From Capsicum annuum (lineage: Eukaryota; Streptophyta; Magnoliopsida; Solanales; Solanaceae): a DNA stretch of 64,000 bases. This document shows, in pieces, positions 47,690 through 60,165 of this stretch. The first letter of the stretch is position 1. Each line of letters opens with the position of its first letter. The notes below the pieces were generated by a model. It did not search any database. It was not told the origin of the DNA and was given only the letters and a program-made list of their open reading frames with translations. A program made the translations under genes and the position numbers. Where the stretch lies: positions 140,862,776-140,926,775 of the forward strand of contig NC_061114.1 of NCBI RefSeq assembly GCF_002878395.1, read 5' to 3'.

Positions 47690-49062
47690 CTCGAAGAGCT
47701 TACCCAATCTCTGAAATCAACCCTGGAGAAACATAGTATCAACAGGACAACTAGTACATGGATCTATACAAAAAAGGTACATAAGTGTAGTATGAGTACA
47801 AAAACTACGGGTACTCACTAGGAATCATTGGCCAACTGATCTAAATCATCAGATAAATATGATAAGATTCAAGATAAAATAAACTAAGTTAAGGCAAGAG
47901 GGGTAAACTTGGAAATAAGCTCTAACACTATTGTACATGAATAAATAAATAAATGCATATGACATAATAACATAAATAACATATCATAAAATCTACACAA
48001 TTAGCCCCCATAAACCAATAAGTGTGGAAATATAAATAGCCCAATGCACACCCCTACAATCCTAGAGGGTACAATAAAAGGAACTAAGCAATAGAATAGC
48101 GGTAAATCACTAATTTATAATGCCATAACCAAGAATCCATCGGAACCATATTACCCCATACATAAACCCAATGTCAAACTTAAACTTGAACTCAATAGTA
48201 TTATTATCATTACTCTTATTACCAGACTTATACCCAAACTCTTATTACAAAGACTATTATCATCTGTTGACTCAAACTAAAACTCATATTTTTAAACTAT
48301 GTCAACAAGCCATATCGATAAACTAACCTAATAGACTATTCCAGAACCATACCTATTAAGTCCCACCAAGAACTATGCCCATTGGCCATATCAATAGTCA
48401 TAATCATAAGTTATTTTAGTAATCACTACAAGTTATTAATTATATCTACAAGCCATTAATTGTTTGTATAAGTCATATAATATTTGTGAGCCATATAATA
48501 TTCATAATCCAAATCTTATCTATAAGCCATATCATATACATAATCCATGTCATATCTAACATCCATATCAAATTTATAAGCCATATTATATCGAGAAGCC
48601 ATATTATATACATAAGCAATGTCATATCTATGAGCCATTTCATATTCATAAGTCATATCATATTTGTAAGCCATATCATATACATAAGCCATCTCATATT
48701 CATAAGCCATATCAGATACATAAGCCATATCATATCTATGATCCATATCATATTAATAAACCATATTATTTACCTAAGCCATATAATATCCATGAACCAT
48801 ATATTATCATATCTCTATATCATTAAGCATGTTGATAGGCCTTATTATTGATTATGTCCAAAATTCATATCAATAACGAAATATAGGTAAGCCATATCAA
48901 TATTAATACCAATAAGTCATATCATTAATAATTCCCAAAATTATCATCAATCTTTCCTAATCCAAAAACAACCTCAATAAATATACTCAATCTCCTCGAG
49001 AGCCTAAATAATTATTAATAAGCATATATTACGCAAAACAAGGTCTACACAGCTAACACAAG
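47690..49062 (-). repeat. Gypsy family C LTR, copy 3, left half
   Basis: It aligns with 21110-21810: ACTAGTACATGGATC, AAGTGTAGTATGAGTAC and TCTACA...GCTAA at corresponding places. It contains a minisatellite not seen in the other copies. It stops at ACAAG (49058-49062) where element E inserted, and continues at 60166 with ACAAG then TATTGGCCTAAGGTGGGC. Confidence 0.65.
48490..48800 (+). repeat. 21-bp minisatellite (7-codon period), about 15 units
   Basis: The unit is near ATAAGCCATATCATATTC with variation; spacing is 18-21 bp. The plus strand reads (I-S-H-I-I-x-I)n through 48486-48851, and the minus strand reads (Y-x-Y-D-M-A-Y)n through 48516-48746. Both frames are open only because the period is a multiple of three and lacks stops. 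I do not consider either frame a gene. Confidence 0.85.
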
Positions 49063-50256
49063 TAAAAGACCCTTAAAATTTTGACCAATTTATTTTTGAC
49101 CTTGCCATTTTTATAATGTCAATTTGTGACTTAAATTGTGTTTATGGATGTTAGAAGGATAATTTTAGAAAGTTTTGGAATTTTCAAAAAGGATTCGAGG
49201 ATATTTTTGGACCCTGAGGCAGTAGGGGTTTACGATATCAATGTGCGATAAAGGTTAACTTCTGCATTTTCAACTGGTCATGGAGGCTTCCCTCTGCAAT
49301 ATTAGCGTGGCATGGAGGATAGTCTCCATGATATTGGCGTGCCATTCCAAGGCATAATTTTCATGAAGTTTTAAATTTTTTTCACTTAGGGTGAGAGGAT
49401 TTTGGATCTTTTCACCCTTGTACGACCCTTAAACATAAAATAAGCTTATTTTCTTCAATTTTAAAAGATTAAATTACACTCTCACTCTCAAACTCAAAAT
49501 CAAATAAAACTCAAGGGTTTCATATGTAATTCATCATCCAAGCTCTACACTTCAAATTGATTACAAATTCTTATGTGTTGCAGGAATGTATCTCTTTCCT
49601 AAATTGATTTTATGCAAACGTATGTATTTAAACTATTATCCATGTGATGAAATTATTGGATTCTTAATATGGGTTGAGGGGTTTAGAATAGGTATTACCT
49701 GAACTGAATCCCCATGGTTTAGAATTGATTATTTATACCTTATTCTCATTATTTTGAACCAAATGAATGCATGAGTGTGGGAATTAAAAGGGGAAACATG
49801 GGTTTCCCAAATTGTATGATTTAATGGTTTAGAATTGGCTTTAATATCAACATAAATTGTGTAATTAGTTTGAAACATGGATATACATGTAATAAATTAC
49901 TTCACTTTTGAAACATTCTATTGCATAAAATATTAATGGAACATAAATGATTTTGAAAGGCCTCGGAGGCCATGGATTGATTTTATATTAGATCTTAGGA
50001 GTCAAATGGGTGTCGTGAATTCTCGTATCTTACACAGATTAACTTGCTTAATTGGCAAGACAATACCAAACTATTAATGCCTTGATAAGTGACTGCTTAG
50101 TTAAATGGATGGTTTTGTGTGTAAGTGTTTTAATTGGGCTTAAAAAAGTTCTTTAGAACATAATGGAAGGTGGAGGTACTGTGGAAGGAGAGAGCGATAC
50201 TGGAAATCACATTTTCTAGCATAGGGGTTTTCATAACTATGTGCATAGTTCACTCT

Positions 50257-50258
<2 letters not shown>

Positions 50259-50317
<59 letters not shown>
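50259..50317 (+). repeat. (AT)n microsatellite, ~59 bp, in the 5' LTR of element E
   Basis: A pure run of AT. The homologous run in the 3' LTR (59490-59516) is about 27 bp long. The open frame at 50140-50340 on the minus strand is only this repeat read as Ile-Tyr. Confidence 0.95.
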
Positions 50318-50319
<2 letters not shown>

Positions 50320-50354
50320 ACTTGGATTAGCATATGTCATCTATTCCCTGGCCT

Positions 50355-52528
50355 CCGTGGCTACCCCCAGTCACAATAATAATACTTACGATCACAGGTG
50401 ACCACAAGTTATGTGTTGGTCCCCGCTGTGAGCACTGAATAAATATGAACATAACACCTGTGTGGAAGATAAACTAAGAACAAAAAATATATATCAAAAT
50501 ATTGAAATACCAAATCAATCATAACTCTAAAATATCTGATAAAAACTGAAAGTAACTAACTGACTGTTTGAACATTTGAAATTCTCTAAACTAGATGAGG
50601 AGTTGATGGGACAGACCCCAACTAACTCTGACTGAATGAATGAAATGAAATACTAAAATAACTAAATAAACATAATATGTCCTAGATAGATGAGGACTCA
50701 TTACTATAGCTGCTGGATTATGCTAAGTTGTCTAACTACAATCGAGAAACTGTGCATTCAAACTTATAATATAAGACATCATAGAGAAAAGAAGATTATG
50801 TGGTAAATACTTTGAATGTACTGGTATATGAGATCAGGTTAGGCTGATATACATGGTGTACTGTGAATATAAAATAAGGGCTAACTGAATAGCATGAGAT
50901 AACTAAACATAAATGCAAGAAAATAGTAACATCTAAGAATGAAAGACAAAGCATAAATCTGTAATCCAAAATAAGTTTGAAATCTAAAAGATTTTAAACT
51001 GTATGATTGAATAAGAGAAGGTATGTATACTTGGTCAAGAAAACCTGAACTAAGAATACACTAAAATACTATACAAAGACTATGGGAGCTAGATATACCT
51101 AATATGCCCCAAAAATACTAACAGGGTCCAACCTACAACCTTAGTTCAAAGGGTGCTGGTACCTTGCAAAGGGTACAATCACTGGCTGATGATATGGATT
51201 CACAAGGCTGATGTCCCAAAGTATGAGGGCATTATGCCTAACTAAAGAGGGACCCTTCAAAATCTATGGTGGTGCCGTAGGTTTGGAACTTAAGGACTGC
51301 TACTAATGCCTCATTCCTAACTGACGAGGGATATGTCATCCCTACATTCACTCAGTGCTAAGTGTTACGCCCAACTGAATGACACTGATGCTGGACTTAA
51401 CTGAATTAAAATTTAACTAAGCATACGACTGACAATACTCATTCTCGGTTGATCATCATATCTGACTAGATGATAATACTCATAGTTTGAATTAAATCAT
51501 TCTAGAGATACTAAATTATGTAAAACATCGAAGTATCAGGTGTTTATAACCCACCAGCACTAAATGATTATGATATTCTATAATGAACTTAAAATATTGT
51601 AATATGTGATTGTGGATCAAAAGACCCTAACATAGAATTTCATTAAACATGTGAAAATCAAAAACTTATGCATGAGAATATCTTAAACATGAAGGAAACA
51701 GCAGGATTTCATGGCTAAAATCATAATTATGAAAATTTACCCTAAATCAACTGAACATGACATAGAAACTACAACATTCAAATCATGATATGACTCATTC
51801 CTCTTGAATCACTTAAAATTAAAACTTAAAACGAAAATAACAAGAGATTCATGGAGATAGTTTGACTTAAGCATGTAAAACTCATAATTTAAAACCAAAA
51901 ATGGTTTCTTGGACTCCATGGGTGAAATAAAATCATGGATGAACATCAAACATACCTCACAAGATAAATTCATGAATATTCTTAGAAATTTCATTAAGAT
52001 TTAAAGCTTGAATCCCTTGATTGCTTGTGAGAGAGTTAGGGTTTGTTCTTGAGGAAAGGGAGGCTTCTTTTGAGAGAATTTAGGATTAAAAAAGTAAATA
52101 ATGCTCTTCAAGATCCCTAATCTCATGTTATGGACCAATTAGGTAAAGGGAAAAGACCTTAATACCCTTAAATATCAAGGAACAAAAGTTGGATAGAATA
52201 GAGAGGGGACGGCGTGGGCTCTAGAGTGGTGCACTGGAAGGGCAACGTAGGATTATTCTAGTGCTGCTACTGTTTTGGTCATCCAAACACTCCCCTTCAC
52301 TCGTTTAAAAATTTTGAAACTCACCTGAGACACACTTTGAACAACCTCGATCATGATTCAACTTAAAAATTAATGTTCCAAGGTCGGGAAGGTCAAAAAT
52401 AAAATCATCGAAGTTTAGGGGCCTTAGAAATGACTAAGTCCCAACACTTAGGATAATTTCTAAGCTTTAGACCACTTATGCATGCAATTGAGAGCTGAAA
52501 TAGGCTAAGACTTTTATGGGGTATTACA
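50355..52528 (-). mobile_element. Family B LTR nested in the 5' LTR of element E
   Basis: It aligns with the solo LTR at 15151-17665: GACCACAAGTTATG against GACCACAAGCTAACTCATG, GAGTTGATGGGACAG, TGAGGACTCATTACT and an end GGGGTATTACA. The first ~10 bases are missing or unrecognisable, so the target duplication cannot be confirmed. The element E LTR resumes at 52529, continuing the alignment with 59550. No internal region is present, so it is probably a solo LTR. The frame at 51809-51994 is not a gene. Confidence 0.7.
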
Positions 52529-53208
52529 CCTTTCTTTGAGTTTCTCTTATTAGTGCAGCTAACACGCCCTGGGTAATTCCAGTGGGGGAGTTTAAACCAT
52601 GTAGGTTGTGGATGTTCTTAGGACAGTTAGAGCTACATATTCTAGGTTAATGATTTTAAAATCTCATTCTTAAACCTTGTTCCATATCCTAAAATCTTAT
52701 ATATATGTATATAAACGTGTGCATTTTAGTTTTGTCTAATATTTTTGACAAGGTATTATTCTATCATATCCCCTGAGTTACATGCTAGCACTTATATCCC
52801 CTGAAGACATATTTTTTACCCTTTTGCAGCATTAGGTAGATTAGCATATGCATTGAGTAGCTGTGAAGTGGCGAGCCTCTATCTTTCGAAAGGCCTTATA
52901 ATTTCTATATTCTTTTATTTTGACTTAGTACTTTTGGTTTATTTGGTGATAATGGGGACATATCCCAACTTGGTTGTACTCTAGTTTTACAGGCTATTAT
53001 GGATATATATTGGTTGGTTGGTTGTTTTATTGGCTTTTATATTTCATAGAGTTATCTATTAATATTTTATTTCTTTTTATTTGGCTTCAGTATTTTTATT
53101 ATTAGTTACGATTATTATCTTAAGGTTGGGTTAAGGCGGTGGTCTTCAGTCTATGGTGGGCTTGAGATACCCATCACAGCCAGGCCCTGGTTCAGGTCAT
53201 GACAAGCT

Positions 53209-53226
53209 TAGTATCAATGCACAGTT
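53209..53226 (+). other. Primer binding site (decayed), element E
   Basis: TAGTATCAATGCACAGTT follows the 5' LTR and matches 13 of 18 positions of the initiator tRNA-Met site TGGTATCAGAGCCAGGTT, at the position where the intact site lies in element D (62073). Confidence 0.7.
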
Positions 53227-53415
53227 TAGAGTTGTTGGGTCTCCACAAAATCATGTCGAGTGGGGTCCTTTTTATGGGTGTGTACAATGCAACATTTATA
53301 ATGACCAGACTATAAGATATTAAGGAATATTTCCCATTCTTGTATTTTATTTTTGGACTATAGAGTCTAGTATTATGAAACTTCTCTAACTCTTGGCTTC
53401 CTTAAATTTCATATC

Positions 53416-56400
53416 ATGCCTCCCTAAAGATCTAATATTCATAGAGACTCTGCTAGGAACTTTATTCTACACGAGGACAATGTGAAGAGGACTTTCCCTA
53501 TGTAATGAGTTCAGACTCGGTCTAGGATACCTGCTCTGGATAATACCGCCCATCATAAAGTTCTACCAGTTCCTACTAGTCCTTCTTGTTATATTTAGGA
53601 GGATGATACTTGGGTACCGGCACCTCAGTATGACAGATCTAATATATAGTTTTGTCGGTCCATCCATTTTCTTACTTAGTTGGTGACCTCTCAATCCTAT
53701 TAATCGAATCATGTTGGTTTTATTGCTCTTTGTTCTGAGTTCACTAGAGTTGGTAAGTTTATGAGATTGAATCCTCCATCCTTTACTGGATCTAACATTA
53801 ATGAGGATCCTCAAGGGTTTGTGGGTGAGATGGAGAAGATATTCAGCGTGATACATACTACCGATTCAGAGAGACTTACATACATACAAGTTGAAGGATT
53901 TAGTTTATCAGTGGTATGAGAAGTGGGAGCAATTGAAAGGTGATGATTCATAGTTATCTTTATAGGATGAGTTTTCAGGTGCCTTCTTTGATAATTTATT
54001 TCTTTAGGAGCAAGGGGATGCTAAAACAGAAGAGTTTGCGAATCTAAAGAAAGTAAAGATAAGTGGGAAGGAGTATGCCTTGAAATTTTAGAAATTGCCT
54101 TGTTATGATCCGTAGTTGGTGTTTTATATGAGGGAAAAGATGAGAAAATTTGTTTCTAGTTTGTCCCATAATTTAGTTTTAGAGTGTAAAGATGTAATAT
54201 TGAACAATGACATGGATATCTCTAGACTTGTGCTATATATACGATAAATGAAGGATGAAAAGAAGAGACATAAAGAGATTGGGGAAAGGTAGAGTAAAAA
54301 GTATAGGAATTCAGAGCAGGGTGCAAATCAACAGAATAGTATAAGAGATATTAGGCAGTGGAGCTAGTAGAGAACTTGGGGAAATTCTTGTTCATATTCT
54401 TCGCCTTGTGCCCCTTATCATAGGACATCTGGTGATTGTGAATTTTAGGACAACAGTGATTTTAAAGCATATGGTACTCAATCTCAAGCTAGTAAAGCTA
54501 AGCTAGCCCCATTATATCCTCCTTGTCAATTTTATGGATATCTTCATTATGATCAATATGATGAGTACAGGAATCGGTGCTATAATTGTTGTCAGCCTGG
54601 TCATTTACAGGGACATTATCCGGTAGCTAAAGTTTCCACCAAAGGTAATAAGGTACTGATTGCTACTTCTTCAGCTTCTGTGCTAAAGGGGGCTACTTCT
54701 AGTGCCAATAGTCTCCATAATAATCTCTATGCACTTGCTACTCATCAGGAATCTGAGGCATCTCCTGATATTGTCACTGGTATATTACAACTCTTCTCGT
54801 ATAATGTGTATTGCTTGCTTGATCTAGGGTCTACCCTTTCTTATGTGACCCCTTATATGGATGTGTATTTTGGTTTTGGTCAAAAATATATTTCCAACAC
54901 TTTTTATATGTCTACCTCGGTGGGTAATTCTATTATTTCTAGAAAGATCTACAAGGATTATGTGGTGTGTATATTCCATAAAGAAACTTTGGTGGATCTG
55001 ATAGAGTTGGATATGGTAGATTTTAATGTAATCTTGGGGATGGATTAGCTTAATTTATGAGATGCGTCTCTGAATTGTAGGACCTAAAAGGTCAGTTTCC
55101 ACTTTCCTAATGAGCCAGTATTAGAGTAGGAGGGGAGTTTTATAGTGCCTAAAGAGAGATTCATCTCTTATCTAAGAGTTCAAAAGTTTATTTCAAAAGG
55201 GTGTTTATATTATCTAATTTGAGTTAAAGAGTTCAACTCTAAAAGTTCTTCATTACAATCAATCCCTGTGGTTAGTGAGTTTCCTAATTTGTTTCTTGAT
55301 GATCTTCCTTGAATTCATTCCAATAGGGAAATAGATTTTAGGATTGATCTCCTACTTTACACCTATCCTATTTCCATTCCTCCTTATAGAATGGCTCCGG
55401 CTGAATTAAATGAGTTAAAGGAGTTGTTAAATATATTCTTTACATGGTTTTTATCCATCCTATTTTTCTCAATGGGGTGCTCCTATTCTTTTCATGCGTA
55501 TTAAAGATGGGTCTCTGCGGATATTTATAGAATATTGTCAGTTTAACAAGGTGACAATGAAGAATAAGTATCCTCTTACTCTAATTAATGATCTTTTCAA
55601 TTAATTTTAGGGTTCTATATAATTCTTTAAGATTGATCTCTATTTAGGATATCATCATATAAAGATTAAAGAGGTTGATATTTCTAAGAATGCTTTCCAA
55701 ACCCGATATGGTCACTATGAGTTTTCGATTATGTTATTCGGGTTGACTAATGATTCAGATGCACTGATGGATCTTATGAACTAGGTGTTTAGAAATTTTT
55801 TGGATTTGTTTGTGATAGTGTTTATTAATGACATTATGGTGTATTCTAAGAGTGAGGCGAATCACCTCCGAATTGCATTGCAGCCTCTTAAGGATCAGAA
55901 GTTGTATGCTAAGTTTTCAAAGTGTAAGTTTTGGTTAGATGTTGTGACTTTTCCTTGTCAAGTTATTTGTAGTGTGGGGATCAAGGTGGATCTACGAAAA
56001 GTTAAGATAGTTAAGAAATAGCCTAGACCCATGAGTCCAACCGATATTAAGAGCATATTGGGTTTGGCCAGGTATTATAGGGGGTTTGTAGAGAGTTTCC
56101 TATTTATTGTTACTCCATCGACTATATCGACTCATAAAAAGGTTAAGTTTTTATGGTCCGATTGTTATTAGGGTAGCTTTGAGAAGTCGAAGAATAATAA
56201 GCTGACTTTTGTGCTAGTTTTGACCTTGCCCGAGGGTACTATTGGTTTTGTTTTGTTTTGTGACGTATCTCATATGGGACTAGGCTTTGTGTTAATGTAG
56301 GATGGTAAGGTGGTGGCCTACACTTCTATGCAACTTAAGTTTCATGAAAGTAACTATCCTACTCATCATCTAGAGTTGGCGACTGTAGTTTTTTGCATTG

Positions 56401-58166
56401 AATATTTAGCACCATTATTTGTATGGGGTGCATGTGGAAATCAATTAGGATCATAAGAGCTTGCAGTAAGTATTCATGAAGAAAGAATTAAATCTCAAGT
56501 AGATGAGGTGGCTTGGATTGATTAAGGATTATGATATGAGTCTTTGCTACCATCCAGGTAAAGCTAATATTGTTGTTGATGCTCTCAGCAAGTTGTCTAC
56601 AGAAAGTTTACCCCATGTTGATTAGGGGTAAAGCAGATTAGTAAAAGTCATTCACAGGGTGGCTAACTTGGGAGTTAGTCTTTTAGACTTTGAAGGTAGA
56701 TGGGTTATTGTTCAAGAAGTGGTAAAATCTTCTCTTGATGCTGAGGTGAATGAAAAATAGGCTTTGGACCCTATTCTTATACATATTAAGGATGATGTGG
56801 TCAATAAAAGGTTATGGCTTGTGAGATTTGGGGAGATAGTATTCTGAGGTACCAAGGTAGATTATGTGTTCCTAATATTGATGGGCCGCGGGAAAGGACT
56901 TTAACTGAGTCTCATCAGTCCTGATGTATAGTTCATCCAGGTTTAACTAAGATTATCAAGACTCGAAGGAAATCTATAAGTAGAATAATATGAAAAGAGA
57001 TATGGAAAATTTTGTTACAAAATGTATGGTTTGTCGGCAAGGGAATATTGAACATTTGAGGCCTAGTGGCATGTCTCAATTAATAGAATTATGCATGTGG
57101 AAGTGGGAGATGATAAATATAGATTTTATTATAGGTCTTCCACGATCTCAAACTCTGTATGATTTAATTTGGATAATTATGGATAGAATGACTAAGTCCT
57201 CTCACTTCTTGCTTGTGAGGACTAACTACTTAGGAGAGGATTATGCAAAGTTGTTCATTTAAGAGATTGTGAGGTTGCGTGGGGCACCACTGTCCCTTAT
57301 TTCAAACCAAGGTATGCAATTTTCATCTCATTTTTGGTGTTCATTCAAGAAAGGCTTTGGTACAAGGGTGAACCTTAGCACCATTTTCTACCCTCAAATA
57401 GATGGGCAAGCAGAGTATACTATCCAAACCTTGGAGATTATGATATAACCTATCTGATTGATTTTAAGGGTAGTTGGGTTGATCATTTTCCTTTTATTGA
57501 GTTTGCGTAAAAGAATAGTTATCAGTCAAGCATTCAGATAGCTCTTTTTAAGGATCTTTATGGTAGGAGGTATAGGTCTCTTATTGGATTGTAGGTTTGT
57601 GAGACTAGGTTTTTCGGCACTCACTTTGTTCACCAATCCATAGAGAAGGTGAAAGTGATTACAGAAAGACTTAATACTTCTCAAAGTCTCCAAAAGTCTT
57701 ATGCGGATATAAAACAAAGAGAGTTTGAAGTAAATAATTGGGTATTCCGAAAGGTGTTTCCTATGAAAAGAGCTATGATATTTGGGAAGAAGGGGAAGCT
57801 CAGTCCCCGTTACGTTGGCCTATATAAAATTAGAGTAAAAATAGGAATATTGCTTTTAAGTAGGATTTACATGGGAGTTTGTGTTCTAATCATCTCGTGT
57901 TCCATGTATGCATGTTGAAAAAATATGTGGGTGATCCTTCCTTGATAGTTCAGTTTGAGGATATTGATATTAGAGATTACTTGTCCTGCGAGAAAGTCCC
58001 AATTGAGATATTGGATAGGCAGGTTCGTAGATTAGGGACCAAGAATGTAGCTTCGGTGAAGGTCCTTTGGAGAAATAAAAAGGTAGAAGAGGCTACAATG
58101 GAAGCTGGGGAAGATATGAAGGCTAAATATCCATTCTTATTCCCCGGGTTGGATGAAAGCGATTAA
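53416..58166 (+). pseudogene. Gag-pol polyprotein of element E, highly degenerate
   Basis: It starts at the ATG of MPP-stop-RSNIHRDSARN (53416). Capsid: LNPPSFTGSNINEDPQGFVG then EMEKIFSVIHT (53765-53850). Zinc knuckle: CYNCCQPGHLQGHY (54578), last Cys changed to Tyr. GATSSANSLHNNLYALATHQ (54690) leads to protease LLDLGSTLSYVTPY (54817). Reverse transcriptase: [20 protein letters not shown] (55650), FVIVFINDIMVYSKSE (55808) and KLYAKFSKCKFWL. RNase H: about 56230-56620. Integrase: CMVCRQGNIEHLRPSGMSQL (57023), INIDFIIGLP, SNQGMQF where SDRGTQF is usual, and DGQAEYTIQTLE. Chromodomain tail: VGDPSLIVQFEDIDIRDYLS, EILDRQVRRLGTKNVASVKV and LWRNKKVEEATMEAGEDM, ending at 58166. Dozens of stops and shifts abolish coding. 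Short open pieces such as 54680-55048, 55785-56021 and 56990-57262 are parts of this one reading. Confidence 0.88.
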
Positions 58167-58279
58167 GGCATAAGTAATGTTTTCCTCTTGACATTTTCTT
58201 ATTTTGTCATTTAATTCTAGTGCATTCTTGTTATTCTCGTGCCAAAAGTGTCCTACCTCATCATTTGGGGATGAATGAT

Positions 58280-58291
58280 CTGAGGGGATAA
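58280..58291 (+). other. Polypurine tract of element E
   Basis: CTGAGGGGATAA precedes the 3' LTR start at 58292, in the same context (ATGAATGATC just upstream) as the tracts of the minus-strand elements, where GATCATTCGTCC appears in reverse. Confidence 0.7.
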
Positions 58292-59490
58292 TATAATACC
58301 CTTAAAATTTTGACTAATTTATTTTTGACCTTCTAGTATATGTAATATCGATTTTTGACTTAAATTATGTTTGGAGATGTTAAAAGGGTAATCTGGGAAA
58401 GTTTTAGAATTTTTAAAAAGGGTTCGGGGATATTTTGGGACCTCGGCGCAGTAGGGTTCCATGATATCAACGTGCCACAATGGTTAACCTCTGCATTTTT
58501 GCCATGTCACAGAAGCCACCCTCCATGATATTAGCATGGCACGGAGTATAGTCTTCGTGATATTGGCGTGCCACACCAAGGCATAATTTTCATGCAGTTC
58601 TTAATTTTCTTACTTAGGCGAGGGGCTTTAGGGTCTTTCCACCCATGTACGGCCCTTAAACATATAAGCTTATTTCCTTCATTTTTTAAAGATCAAATTA
58701 CTCCCTTTCAATTTCAAACTCATAACCCAAGAAAAACTTAAGGTTTCATAGGGAATTCATCATTCTAGCTCAAAGCATCAAAATTAATAACAAAATCTTG
58801 TATGTTTTAGTCATGTATCTCTTCCCTAAATTAATTTTATACAAAAGCATGTATTTAAATTGTTATCTATATAATTTAATTATTTGATTTTGAATATGGG
58901 TTGAGGGGTTTGAAATGGTTATTACATGAATAGAATCCCTATTGTTTTGGATTGATTATTTATGCTTGATTCTCATGATTATGAACTAAATAAACACATG
59001 GTTGTGGGAATTGGAATGGGGAACATGGGTTTCCCAAATTTTATGGTTTAATGGTTTGGAATTGGCTTTAACTTCAACCTAACATATAAAATTGGTTTGA
59101 AACACTGATATATATACACACACACATTAATTACTTCACTTTTGAAACCTTTCATTATGTAAAAGGTTAATGGAACATAATTAATTTTAAAAGGCCTCGG
59201 AGGCCATTGATTGATTTGAAATTAGAAGTTTGGAGTCAAATGGGGGTTGTGGATTCTACAATCCAACATGAATTAGCATGCAAGCCTAATTGGTATTATG
59301 TTACCGAACTATTATTCCCTTGGTAAATGACTACTTGGTGAATGGATGGGTTTACATGCAAGTGTTTTAATTGGGCTTAAATATGGTTTTTTAGCTCGTC
59401 GTTGAAGGTAGAGGTCCCCGGGGGACCGATACTGGAAACCACATTTTCTGGTGTTGGGGTCTTCATGACCGTGTGCATAGTTCACACTTG

Positions 59491-59521
<31 letters not shown>

Positions 59522-60165
59522 GGATTTGAGTGGGGTCGTGGATTCCCTAGTCTTTCCTTAGACTTCTCTGGTTCATATGGTTAACACATACTGTGGTCTT
59601 TTTGGTGTGGGAAGATGGACTAATATAGCTCGTGGGTATCTTATATATGTGTATATAAATGTGTGAATTGTAGCTTTCACTAATCTTTTTGGACATGGCA
59701 TTATGCTATCATATCTCCTGAGTAACATGCCAGTACTCACCCAGCTAACCGTCCAAGGATGCTATATTTTTTGATAATGTAGGGTCCAAAGACACTTCTT
59801 TTACCCCTGTGCAATATTAGGTGGATTAGGATGTGCGTCGAGTAGATGTGTAGTGGTATGCCTCTAATCTTTTATTTTGACTCAGTTCTTTTGGATTTTT
59901 TTGGTCATGGTTGGGGGCATGTCTTGGCCTATTTGGTATTCTGGTTTTAGAGGCTATTAAGGAATGATATGGATAGATCGATTGTTGTATTGGCTCTTAG
60001 ATTTCACAGATATATATATATTCATCTTTTATTCCTATTTAATTGGCTTCCACATTGTTATTGTTAGTTACTATTGTGCTCTTGAGGTTGGGTTAAGAGG
60101 GTGGTCTGCAGCCATGATGGGCTTAAGATACCCATCACGGTCAAGCCCTGATTCGGGTAGTGGTA
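58292..60165 (+). repeat. 3' LTR of element E
   Basis: About 1.87 kb, aligning with the 5' LTR. It starts TATAATACCC and ends GTAGTGGTA, followed by ACAAG. A foldback near 58541-58560 reads CACGGAG...CTTCGTG where the 5' LTR has CATGGAG...CTCCATG. The open frame 59964-60191 lies across the LTR end and is not a gene. Confidence 0.85.

Larger units (their letters stand above)
49063..53204 (+). repeat. 5' LTR of element E (interrupted)
   Basis: It aligns with 58292-60165 except for the family B insertion. Landmarks are GACCCTTAAAATTTTGACC at the start, a foldback CATGGAG...CTCCATG near 49310-49330, an AT microsatellite (50259-50317), a TATA-like stretch TCTTATATATATGTATATAA near 52690 and the end GTCATGACA at 53204. 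The TATA-like stretch sits about 510 bp from the LTR end and recurs in the 3' LTR (59639) and in element D (61506), so it is a candidate promoter. Confidence 0.8.
49063..60165 (+). mobile_element. Ty3/gypsy element E, complete structure, coding-dead, with a nested LTR
   Basis: The 5' LTR (49063-53204, including a 2.2-kb insertion) and 3' LTR (58292-60165) flank a complete gag-pol. The target duplication ACAAG at 49058-49062 and 60166-60170 is perfect. The termini have decayed: both LTRs start TA instead of TG, and the 3' LTR ends GGTA where the 5' LTR ends GACA. Joining the flanks restores a continuous family C LTR, confirming the ends. The primer site is at 53209 and the polypurine tract at 58280. 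The nested family B LTR shows E is older than at least that insertion. Confidence 0.88.

Noticed and set aside
50140..50340. 66-codon minus-strand frame rich in Ile-Tyr
   Set aside because: It is the (AT)n microsatellite translated, not a gene.
60080..60140. Possible tRNA or structured RNA gene near the end of the 3' LTR
   Set aside because: No cloverleaf with A and B boxes could be drawn. The tRNA-like words in the window are primer binding sites complementary to initiator tRNA-Met, not tRNA genes.
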